DNA from: Symbiodinium natans
Lineage: Eukaryota; Sar; Dinophyceae; Suessiales; Symbiodiniaceae
Length of the DNA stretch: 37,500 bases
Direction: 5' to 3'
Assembly: GCA_905221605.1 (NCBI GenBank)
Contig: CAJNDS010000058.1
Span: forward strand, 825,992-863,491
Part shown: positions 9,776 to 19,085 of the stretch, piece by piece
Layout of the letters: the number at the start of each line of letters is the position of its first letter
How positions within the stretch are numbered: the stretch's first letter is position 1
The notes under the pieces: model-generated
The model's input: only the letters and a program-made list of their open reading frames with translations
What the model was told of the DNA's origin: nothing
Database searches by the model: none
Made by a program: the position numbers and the translations under genes

Positions 9776-10732
9776 GGGTAAACATACAAATGCTGCTTAA
9801 TGCTGCTTACAAGAACCCTGCTGAGCCTGCAAGGACGCGAGGGTCGAAGGCAAGCTTGGCATGCGCGCGACACGGGGGATGGCGGCCAGACGTCTTAGCT
9901 TCCTTTTCGCGGGTCGAAGCGGAAGGGCTCAGGGTTTAGGGTTTAGGGCTAGGGTTTAGGGTTTAGGGTTTAGGGTTTCGGGTGTCGGGTGTCGGTTCTA
10001 GGGTTTGGGTTCTAGGGTTTACCCTACACCCTATAGCTTAGCAAAACCCACGTTCACACCGCAACTTCTCAGCCTTCACAGGGTCAGGCTCAACGAGTGC
10101 CCATGCTAGAGGCTTGAGGGTGCAGCGACGTTCTTGGGTTTGGGGGGTTTAGGGGGTTTGGGGTTTAGGGTTTAGGGGTGTAGGGGTTCAGGATTTAGGG
10201 GTGTGGGGGGTTTAGGGGTTTCAGGGTTTCAGGGGTTTAGGGCTTTAGGGGTTTAGGGTTTGCAGGGGCTGAGGGCTTACGGGGCGTACGGTCTAGAGGG
10301 CTGTGCATTGTGGCAATCCCCGTCCAGCGGCTCGCCACGGAAACGGTCCAAGCGAGTCCACAAGTAGCCAGGGAACACAAAAGGAGTCTGCACTTCAATC
10401 CTTGCCCTGGTCACCTAGGTGCAAACCCTAAGCCCTGAACCGTAAACCCTAAACCCTAAACCCTAAACCCTAAACCCTAGAGTTTGGGTTTTAGCCCAGG
10501 AATCTCATACACTGTAACCCAAGGTTTGTTTCAACGAAATGTTGGGAAACCTTGGGGAGTTTTGGTATGAAAGCTCTCTACCGGGCCCTGGTGTGAGGGA
10601 CTACCCAGAGCCCAAATTCAAAACCCCAAACCCCAAACCCTAAACCCTACACCCCTACACCTCTGCACCTCTACACCCCTTCACACACAACTACACCCCT
10701 ACACCCCCAAAACCCTAAACCCAAATTAAACC

Positions 10733-10785
<53 letters not shown>

Positions 10786-11750
10786 ACCCTAAACCCTAAA
10801 CCCTAAACCCTAGCCCTAAACCCTAAACTCTACAAGAGTATCCGGTTTCTGTGTAGAGCTGACACCCTGGCTGCCAGTATTTGGACAGGCCAGAGCCCGC
10901 GAACAGCAGCCAAGCAGGAGGCACGCACCACTCTAGGCCCGTTTAGGGTGTAGAAGTTTAGGGTTTAGGGTTTAGGGTTTAGGGTTTAGGGCTTAGGGCT
11001 TAGGGCTTAGGGCTTAGGGTTTAAAAGGGTTAGGGCTCAGGGTTTAAAAGCGCAGGTGTTCGGGCAGCTTCGGCTTTAGGGGCTTTGAGGGGGTCGTAGA
11101 AGCCTTGAAGGGCCCCAAGCCCTAGACAGTCAGGGTTGAAGGTTCTTCACAAAAGGGGTTTAGGGTTTAGGGTTTAGGGTTTAGGGTTTAGGGTTTAGGG
11201 TTTAGGGTTTAGGGTTTAGGGTTTAGGGGTTAGAGGTCTCTTAAGGGAGGCGAGGTCCAAGCGTTTAACCCAAGGTTCCCGAATACTCCCCACTACTCCC
11301 CAAAGGCAATCTGGGGGTCGGAATAATTACTCAGAGAATTCCCTCATGGTCCCTTTGTAATTAAACCCTATATACCCTAAAAGCCCTAAACTCTAAAGCC
11401 CCAAAGCCCTACAGGGTATTGGGTTGGGTATGTTAAACTATTCTTGGATAAACGCTAAGCCCGAGACCTCCGCGCTCAGCCGGTGCTTGGTTCCTTTGTG
11501 GAGTCCGTTTCTTACGGAGCAGCCACACCCAGGCCATGGCCTGCCCGGGGCGGAAGGGGTTTGGGGTTTGGGGTTTGGGGTTTGGGGTTTAGGGTTTAGG
11601 GTTTAGGGTTTAGGGTTTGGGGTTTGGGGTTTGGGGTTAGGGGTTTGGGGTTTGGGGTTTGGGGTTTGGGGTTTGGGGTTTGGGGTTTGAGGGCCTAAGG
11701 ACGAAGATGACCCCAAAGTGACACGCCCCCCAAGCCTGGACACCTAAACC
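9776..11750. repeat. Telomere-like mosaic, both orientations
   Basis: TTTAGGG-type tracts lie at about 9930-10025, 10140-10260, 10945-11045 and 11158-11227. CCCTAAA-type tracts lie at 10430-10478 and 10620-10835, with a CCCTCAA heptamer run at about 10733-10788. A TTTGGGG heptamer array with a TTTAGGG centre lies at 11555-11690. Spacers are 50-300 bp and contain no supportable gene; a 60-codon ORF ending in the repeat at 11424-11606 is dismissed. Confidence 0.8.
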
Positions 11751-12615
11751 CAAGAGACACTCTGAACCCTCGACCCTGAACTCTGAACCACCCCAGCCCT
11801 ACAACCCTAAACCCTACCCCCGCCAAAACCCAAAGCCCAAACCCTAAACCTGCGCCCTATAACCCCTAAATTCCGAAGCCCGAAACCCGTTAACACCCCA
11901 AGCCCTTCAGCCATAGTTACCGCTGGCCTTCCCCCTCTTCCAGGCGTACGCTGGAAAGCAACTTTCCGTGGAGCTCCCCCGCCAGGAAGCATTTCAATTC
12001 CGGGTTGGACCCAGCTCCGATCAAGGCTTTCTTGGGGGATCGGGGGCTGTGGGGTCTAGGGATTCAGGGCTGGATCTTTTGGTTTAAGGGGTTTGGGGGA
12101 CAGGGGTTTAGGGTTTTTAGGGTGTTTAGGGCTTTAGGGTTCCAGGATTCTAGGGTTTTAAGGGTTTAGGGCTTTCGGGTTTTAGGTGTTAGAGTGTCAG
12201 GGTTGGTTCTCGGGTTTTAGGAGGTTGCAGGGTTTAGGGACAAGTTGCAAACGCCCAAGCCCCTCATCAAGACCCCAACCTCTCGGGGCCCTTGTAAACC
12301 ATATAGACTCTAAATTCTAAACCCTAACAACTAAACGCTAATTCCTAAACCCTCAAACCCTAACCCTAAACCCTAAACCCGAAACCCTAAACCCTAAACC
12401 CTAAACCCTAAACCCTAAACCCTAAACCTAAACCCTAGACCCTAGACCCTAAACCCTAAACCCTAAACCGCGTCTCGATGGCCTCCTGCAGTGGGAGCTT
12501 CCGCCGGGTGAAACACGCAGCCCAGCCGTGCCCAATTTATGTTGGGGGGGTTTAGGGGGTAGGGTTTAGGGTTTAGGGCGGGTGGGGGGGGGGGGGTTCT
12601 TGTTTAGGGTCTGGC

Positions 12616-12646
<31 letters not shown>

Positions 12647-13395
12647 TCGGGCCCCTTATTGAGGCTTTAACTTTCGAAGAACCCTAAACCCTAAACTCTA
12701 AACCCTAAACCCTAAACCGCTGCATATGGTATGCGGGTGTCTTGCATTATTCAGGGGGCATTGGGTGGACCTGGTGCCTCAGTCTGAGGTGCAGCGGCCT
12801 TTTCTTTCAAAGGGGTGTGGGGGGAGGGGGGGTGTTTAAGGTTGGGTGCGTAGGGTTTAGGGTATAGGGTCTTGAGGGTTTAGGGTTTAGGGTTTTTTTT
12901 GGGTTTAGGGTTTTGGAGTCCGGAACTCCTGGCTAAGCCGAGGGCGAGGAGATTTTGGAAATCTATGTCCGCGGCTGGGTGCTTCAAGCCATGCACTGAC
13001 GATTCTACAAAGCCCCCTACGCATGGTCGTTCGACTACGGCGGTAGAGGCATGGGGGAGCGGGGCAACTGCCAGGCTCAGTTGCTTGGATGCTTCTTTAT
13101 AGGGTTCTCACGGATGAGGTTCAAAGGGGGTAGGTACCTAGGGAACGATTGGGAAGCTCAGGGACCCCCTCCCTCAAGAACCCTATAACTTCTCGGGTTT
13201 GGAGTGCACCCTAGACCCTAAACTAACCTTTCAAGGTTTGCCAGGAAACCCGAAACCTAAGACCTACGGACCTGTGGCTTGTTGTTGCAGGTCTTCGTAG
13301 GGTTTAGGGCATAGGGTTTCGGGTCTAGCACGTCAGGCTCACCATGAGCACAAAAAAAACAAACTCCACCATAAAACAGACCCTGAAAACAATCT
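11751..13395. repeat. Telomere-like mosaic with long G homopolymers
   Basis: Degenerate tracts lie at 11760-11900 (C strand) and 12040-12240 (G strand). A good CCCTAAA tract lies at 12355-12470 and a short one at 12680-12720. G runs lie at about 12584-12597 and 12615-12643, the latter near 29 bases and prone to assembly error. No gene is supportable. Confidence 0.75.
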
Positions 13396-13399
13396 TCCC

Positions 13400-13504
13400 C
13401 TAAGGGTCCATGTACCTAATTATGGAATACTTGGGCCTTAAAGTACTTCCTATATAAGGACTTTTGGGTCTAAGTATATAATAATAAGGTACATGGACCC
13501 TTAG
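13400..13504. mobile_element. MITE-like element, 105 bp, TA-flanked
   Basis: Arms 13400-13423 and 13481-13504 match in 23 of 24 positions (TAAGGGTCCATGTACC at the outer part). The outermost TA on both sides can be read as a TA target duplication around termini beginning AGGGTCC, as in Tc1/mariner-type MITEs (established knowledge). The interior also pairs imperfectly, so the whole element can fold back. There is no coding capacity, and the autonomous parent is not visible here. Confidence 0.7.
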
Positions 13505-13602
13505 GGTTCCACCTTCTCGGGCCTCAACCCCCGGAATAGGATCTAAACACCTCAGTCCCTCGTTCCTCAACCCCCACACCCCGAAACCCTCACCTGCCCT
13601 AA

Positions 13603-13760
13603 ACCCCAACCCTGAACCCTGAACCCTGAACCCTATACCCTAAACCAAAAAACCCTAAACCCTAAACCCTAAACCCTAAACCCTAAACCCTAAACCCTAA
13701 ACCCTAAACCCTAAACCCTAAACCCTAAACCCTAAACCCTAAACCCTAAACCTTAACTGC
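13603..13760. repeat. Telomere-like tract (CCCTAAA)n
   Basis: CCCTGAA units, then about 15 pure CCCTAAA units from 13650 to 13752. Oppositely oriented TTTAGGG/TTTCGGG follows at 13853-13942. Confidence 0.92.
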
Positions 13761-14025
13761 TCCCTAAGTGAAGTGCCCAGCTCGACTCCCCCATGCACAC
13801 CAGGAGTGCCTCTGGGTCGGTTCTTCAAACCACTCAGAGACTGGGGTGGACTTTGGGTTTGGGGTTTCGGGTTTAGGGTTTAGGGTTTCGGGTTTAGGGT
13901 TTAGGATTTCGGGTTTCGGGTTTAGGGTTTCGGGTTTAGGGTGACGATTCTCCAAATCAACCCCAAGAAGACCCGAGCCGACCGTGCCCCTCGCCTCTGG
14001 GCGTCGCGTCACAGCGCTTTAGGGC

Positions 14026-14520
14026 GGCTCAGGGTTTCAGGGTTTAGGGTTTCAGGGTTTAGGGTTCAGGGTTTAGGGTTCAGGGTTTCAGGGTTTAGGG
14101 TTTCAGGGTTTCAGGGTTTCAGGGTTTCAGGGTTTCAGGGTTTCAGGGTTTCAGGGTTTTAGGGTTTAGGGTTTAGGGTTTAGGGGTTTTAGAGTTTAAG
14201 GGTTTAGGGTTTAGGGTTTCAGGGTTTAGGGTTTAAGGGCTTAGAGTTTATGGTTTAGAGTTCAGGGTTTAGGGCTTATAGGGTTTAAGGTGTAAGGTTT
14301 AGGATTTCGGGTTTAGGGTTTCAGGGTTTCGGGTTTCAGGGTTTAGGGTTTCAGGGCTTAGGGTTTAAGGGTTTAGGGTTTAAGGGTTTAGGGTTTAGGG
14401 CTTAGGGCTTATAGGGTTTAGGGTGTCAGGTTTAGGATTTAGGGTTTAGGGTTTCAGGGTTTCGGGTTTCAAGGTTTAGGGTTTAAGGGCTTTGGGTTTA
14501 CGGGTTCAGGGCTTCGGGGT
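14026..14520. repeat. Octamer GGGTTTCA array in long G-strand tract
   Basis: About 500 bp of G-strand telomere variants. At 14095-14158 the unit is GGGTTTCA, homogeneous over about eight copies. Elsewhere TTTAGGG mixes with TTTCGGG and TTTAAGGG. An open frame of Gly-Phe-Arg-Val type across it is an artefact. Confidence 0.88.
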
Positions 14521-15743
14521 CTTAGGGTTGGGGGCTCAGGCGGGGGGTTTTAAGTTTAGGGGTTCAGGCTTTTCTTTAGGGCATGGGGGGCTTCGGCATG
14601 TTTAGATGGGGGGACTGTTGGTTTTTCTACTTTGAGGGGGGGCCCAGAAAATTCGAAGTTCCTTTGTAGATTTTAGGGGCGCTTGTGCCTGGATTATACC
14701 CATAGGGTGTATCGTACCATCAACCCTAAACCCTAAACCCTAAACCCTGAACCCTGAACCCTAAACCCTATTTAGCGTTACGGGCTAAGGTCGTGGGTGC
14801 TGATCTTTGAACCTCAGCCCAGCACCCCAGCTATTTCAGCCACCATGCCTACAGGCTCTAAACCCTATATAAGCTCTAACAACCCCAACGACCATAAAAG
14901 CCCTAAAGCACCAGTCGGCGGAAGGTTTAGGGTTTAGGGTTTAGGGTTTAGGGTTTTAGGGTTTTAGGGTTTAGGGTTTAGGGTTTAGGGTTTAGGGTTT
15001 AGGGTTTAGTGTTTAGGGTTTAGGGTTTAGGGTTTAGGGTTTAGCGTTTAGGGTTTAGGGTTTAGGGTTTCGGGTTTAGGGTTCCAGGAGCTGGCGAGAC
15101 GAGGGGCGGAGCCCGTCTGCGACGCGGGAGCAAGAGGGCCCGTCCAGTGTGGAAACTTCGATGACAATCTCAAGCGGTTTAAGATGAGGGCTTCAGGGTT
15201 TCGGACTTTGGGTTTCGGGTTTAGGGCTTAGCATCTAGGGTTTAGGGTGTAGGGTTTAGGGTCTAGGGTTACGGGTGTAGGGTTTAGGGTCTAGGGGTTT
15301 CGCTGTTTAGGATGCAGGGCCGAGGGTTTGAGATGTCGCGTTTTCGGGTGCTCGGGTTTTCGGCCTTGCATTGTTTCTCGACCAAAAGCGGGTCGAACCG
15401 TTTAAACCCTCAAAACCCGTAAACCCCTTGAACCCTTAAGGGTTTAGGGTTTAGGGTTTAGGGTTTAGGGACACCCCCTCGCAGCGCGTTCGCAGATCAG
15501 AAGGCCCCGGCGGGCTCCGAAACTGTGTCCACTTTGCGGTGGGGAAGGCGGGACCGCTCTTGGCGTCAAGTCTTGACTTCTCAGTTTTTTGGGGTTTAGG
15601 GTTTAGGGTTTAGGGTTTAGGGTTTAGGGTTTAGGGTTTAGGGTTTAGGGTTTAGGGTTTAGGGTTTAGGGGTCTGGGGGTTTAGTGTGAGAGGTCAGGG
15701 ACTGACTAAAGATTGGGCATCCTAAGCCTACTTGGAGGTTCAT
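14521..15743. repeat. Telomere-like mosaic, both orientations
   Basis: CCCTAAA/CCCTGAA at 14720-14771. TTTAGGG at 14925-15085, 15232-15300 (degenerate), 15438-15470 and 15592-15669 (pure). 14521-14715 and 15086-15185 hold nothing I recognise. Confidence 0.8.
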
Positions 15744-15858
15744 GGTACTTATTTACCAATAATCAGCGTACTTATAGCTGTACTCAGAACCAGATTCAGG
15801 CACGTGAGGGGCTTATAAGTGGGTTATAAGTACAGTAAAAATTGGTTAAGAAGTAACC
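15744..15858. repeat. Imperfect inverted repeat, ~37-bp arms
   Basis: The left arm 15744-15780 (GGTACTTATTTACCAAT...) matches the complement of 15821-15858 with several substitutions. CGTACTTATA on the left answers TATAAGTACAG on the right. It is immediately followed by CCCTAAA repeats. Probably a MITE-like or foldback remnant. Confidence 0.55.
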
Positions 15859-15864
15859 CCCGCT

Positions 15865-17044
15865 GAACCCTACACCCTAAACCCTAAACCCTAAACCCTG
15901 AACCCTGAACCCTGAACCCTGAACCCTGAACCCTAAACCCTAAACCCTAAACCCTAAACCCTGAACCCTGAACCCTGAACCCTGAACCCTGAGCCTTGAG
16001 CCCGAGCCCCGAGCCCTAGCTAAGCCCTAAGCCCTAAACCCCAACTCCGAAATTTGGGGCCTGGAGGTGTTTGGCCTGCATCCCATCTGGGCCAACCCCT
16101 ACTTTCCAATAAAATGTGGTTTAGGGTTTAGGGTTTAGGGTTTAGGGTTTAGGATTTTAGGGTTTTAGGGTATAGGGTTTTGGGTTTAGGGTTCAGGGTT
16201 CAGGGTTTAGGGTTTACGGTCTAGGCCTTAAGGTTGTAGGGTTTAGGGTTTAGGGCTGTGGGCTTAAGAGTGGGAAGCCCAAACCGTACACCCCTAAGCC
16301 CAAAGCCCTAAACACCTAAACCCCAACACCCAAAACCCCTAAACCCTAACTCCTAAACCCAAAACCCTAAACCCTAAACACCCACATTTGCTGATGCCAG
16401 GTGGCAGTCCCGACAGCCCCTGGCAATCCAAGGACCCCCCCCTTGATGAGCATGAAGGGCTCAAGGCTTAGGGGCTTACGGTCGAGGGTGTGTAGGATTC
16501 AGGGTGTGTAGGATTTAGGATGCTTAGGATTTAGGATGCTTAGGGTCTAGGATGTTCAGGGTCCAGGATGTCGGGGCTGTTGAGGGTTTAGGATGCTCAG
16601 GGTTTCGGACCGGATGTTTATGGCTGAGGGTGCTTCGGGTTTGGCTTAGGAAGGTAAGGATGCAGAAGATGGCTAGGCTTTAAGTTGCTAAGGATGTTAG
16701 TGGGTTAGGGAAGGTTCCGGGCCAACTTAGAAAAAAAACACAACCTGCACTGACTGCTGTGGCCGTGGTAAAAAAAAACAGCAACAAAAAGGAAGCATAA
16801 GCCCTAAACCCTGGACCCATAATATGAATACAGGAAACCTTCCTTTAGCCGCTGGCCGCAAAAGGGTTCAGGGCTACCCTAAACCCTAAACCCTAAACCC
16901 TAAACCCTAAACCCTAAACCCTAAAACCTAAACCCTAACCCTAAACCCTAAACCCTAAACCTAGCTTTCTTTCCGTCCGAGGTTGGGGGGGGTGGGGGGG
17001 GACCCTGGAGACCGGTGAAACAGGATGCAAGTGCCAGACTGCGG
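15865..17044. repeat. Telomere-like mosaic with CCCTGAA and TTAGGATG runs
   Basis: 15865-16040 is CCCTAAA alternating with homogeneous CCCTGAA runs. 16120-16260 is the G strand, 16270-16380 the C strand, and 16870-16962 a CCCTAAA tract. 16490-16700 is a degenerate series of GGATGCTTA/GGATTTA words. No gene. Confidence 0.78.
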
Positions 17045-18750
17045 TTTCGGGTTTAGGGTTTAGGGTTTAGGGTTTAGGGTTTAGGGTTTAGGGTTTAGGG
17101 TTTGGGGTTTAGAGTTTAGGGTTTGGGGTTTGGGGTTTCGGACTTGAGGGTTTTCGTATGCGGATTTAGCCTTTGGGCCATGCCGCATTCAGATCACAAC
17201 TTAGTGTCCAAAGGGTAGTTACATGGTCCCTGAGTATGGGCCCTTAGATGGGGACCCTTATGCACCCCTTATGCACCCCTTAGGGTTTAGGGTTTAGGGT
17301 TTAGGGTTTAGGGTTTAGGGTTTAGGGTGTAGGGTCTAGGGTTTAGGGTTTAGGGTTCAGGGTTTAGGGTATGTACCCATAACACGCAACGGCCCACATT
17401 TCAGAACCCTTTAAGAGAGGAAGGGACCATATTCAGGGACCGTGAAACTACTCTTAGAACTTGGGGTGTTCCCCCTTATTACTAAGAGTCCTCAATAGGG
17501 ATTCTAACAGGGAGTACTACAATCCCCATGAAGGACGCTGAGTATACCGGGGAACACCCCCAACTTAGAACCCCTTAGATCTCCCTAAACCCTAAACCCT
17601 AAACCCTAAACCCGAAACCCGAAACCCGAAACCCGAAACCCTAAACCCTAAACCCTAAACCCTAAACCCTAAACCCTAAACCCCAACTCTCAGACCCCCG
17701 GCAGGCTCCACGGACCTTTAGAGGCTTGAGGGGGTCTCCGGAGCTTCAAACCCTAAACCCTCATTCCCTAAACCCTAAACCCTAAACCCTAAACCCTAAA
17801 CCCTAAACCCTAAACCCCATAAACCCTAAACCCTGCAAACCCCTAATTCCCTAAATGCACTCAGCTTTAGGGCAGCCGCAGCCGGGCAAGGCATCAAAAC
17901 TGCTGCGCTTGCGCGCCAGAACCTACTCACCCAGAGGCGACTCGGTGAACTCCTAAACGGCTCTCCGGTCAGGATTTAGGGTTTAGGGTTTAGGGTTTAG
18001 GGTTTAGGGTTTAGGGTTTAGGGTTTAGGGTTTAGGGTTTAGGGTTTAGGGTTTAGGGTTTAGGGTTTAGGGTTTAGGGCTACTTGAAAAGGCTCTCCGT
18101 CCATCTACCTTCAAGGGGGTAGGGTGTTTCGGGTTTAGGAGGTTTTGGGGGTCTAGGGGTTGAGGGGCTTTAGGGGGTTTCAGGTTCTGGTCCCTATACC
18201 TTCATGAAGACTAGGGTTTAGCGCGTAGGGTAGCTGACGGCTTGTGTGATCCCAACTGTACCCGACGCCTCGATCCGACACTTCTCGTTAACTGAGGCTG
18301 TGTGATCCCTAAACCCTGAACCCTCAACCCTCCAGCGTTGTGGGTTTAGGGTTTAGGGTTTAGAGTTTAGGGTTTACGGTCTAGGGTTCCTCAAACCTAG
18401 GTCCCCAAGGCGGGCATCACTGGTACCCCGAAGGCGAGAACACCCAGAATCTGCCACCAGGACAGCTTGGGTTTATGTGTTAGGGTGTAGGGTTTAGGGT
18501 TTATGGTTTAGGGTCTGGGGTTTGGGGTTTAGGGTTTAGGGGTATATTGAGGGGGACAGAAGGTGCCGAATTCCCTGTTCCCTGCTAGGAGCCAGTAAGT
18601 AGGATGGTTGGTGAGTGGGGGTGTGTTTTCGTAGGCTTTGATTTGGGGTGCTGGGTACACCTTCAACCCTGAATCCTAAGCCCTAAACCGTAAACCCTAA
18701 ACCCTGAACCTTTTCAACCCTAAACCCCCAACCCCAAACCCCAAACCCCA
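17045..18750. repeat. Telomere-like mosaic up to the retrotransposon
   Basis: TTTAGGG tracts lie at 17045-17140, 17281-17370, 17975-18079 (about 15 pure units) and 18340-18390. CCCTAAA tracts lie at 17585-17690, 17750-17845 and 18665-18720. 18721-18750 is CCCCAAA, the exact site into which the retrotransposon is inserted. A bulged 14-bp inverted repeat (TTGGGGTGTTCCCC) lies at 17461-17474 and 17549-17563. Confidence 0.82.
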
Positions 18751-19022
18751 CCTGGAAAGCTGGCATGGCCCCTGCAGCAAGGATGACACGCACAAATCGA
18801 TTGGCTCAAGATGAAACAGGGTCACAGGGTTACCGGGGTTGTGGGCTTCGGCCTGTCCCCAGTAGGGTTTCCCTTAGGTGCCTCTTGTTCGGGGTTTTGG
18901 GGTTGTGTCTTGTGGGGTTTGGGGTTCCCGAGCTTAGGCTGGTACTCCTCTTTTGGCCCCTACCTTCTCCCTGGTTCCCCTGAGTTCGGTTCTCTCTTAA
19001 GGTTATTCTTTTGGTTTCCTGG
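18751..19022 (+). repeat. 5' LTR
   Basis: 272 bp, identical base for base to 29120-29391 by eye. The boundaries are set by where identity stops. The LTR begins and ends with CCTGG and does not show the usual TG...CA ends. Its first 8 and last 8 bases (CCTGGAAA and TTTCCTGG) are inverted with one mismatch. It contains TTGGCTCAAG at 18801-18810, which equals the 3' end of the dinoflagellate spliced leader. Short ORFs inside it recur in both copies and are not genes. Confidence 0.95.
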
Positions 19023-19037
19023 GGTTATGAGCCCAAG
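19023..19037 (+). other. Primer-binding site, half-tRNA-Met type
   Basis: GGTTATGAGCCCAAG starts at the first base after the LTR. Its complement, CTTGGGCTCATAACC, has the form of the anticodon stem-loop of a Met tRNA with a CAT anticodon. Drosophila copia and related elements prime from a cleaved initiator-Met tRNA half at this arm (established knowledge). The exact host tRNA is not in the window, so the pairing is inferred. Confidence 0.72.
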
Positions 19038-19085
19038 TGTCGTGGTTCTGTGTGGTTAGTGTTTTCAGGGCTTTAGGAAAGATCC

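Noticed and set aside
18745-18750. ACCCCA as a proven target-site duplication
   Set aside because: The same 6-mer follows the right LTR, but both flanks are periodic CCCCAAA, so a match is expected anyway.
18765-19059. Short ORFs inside the LTR (also 29092-29419)
   Set aside because: Present in both LTRs, with no domain; they reflect LTR sequence only.
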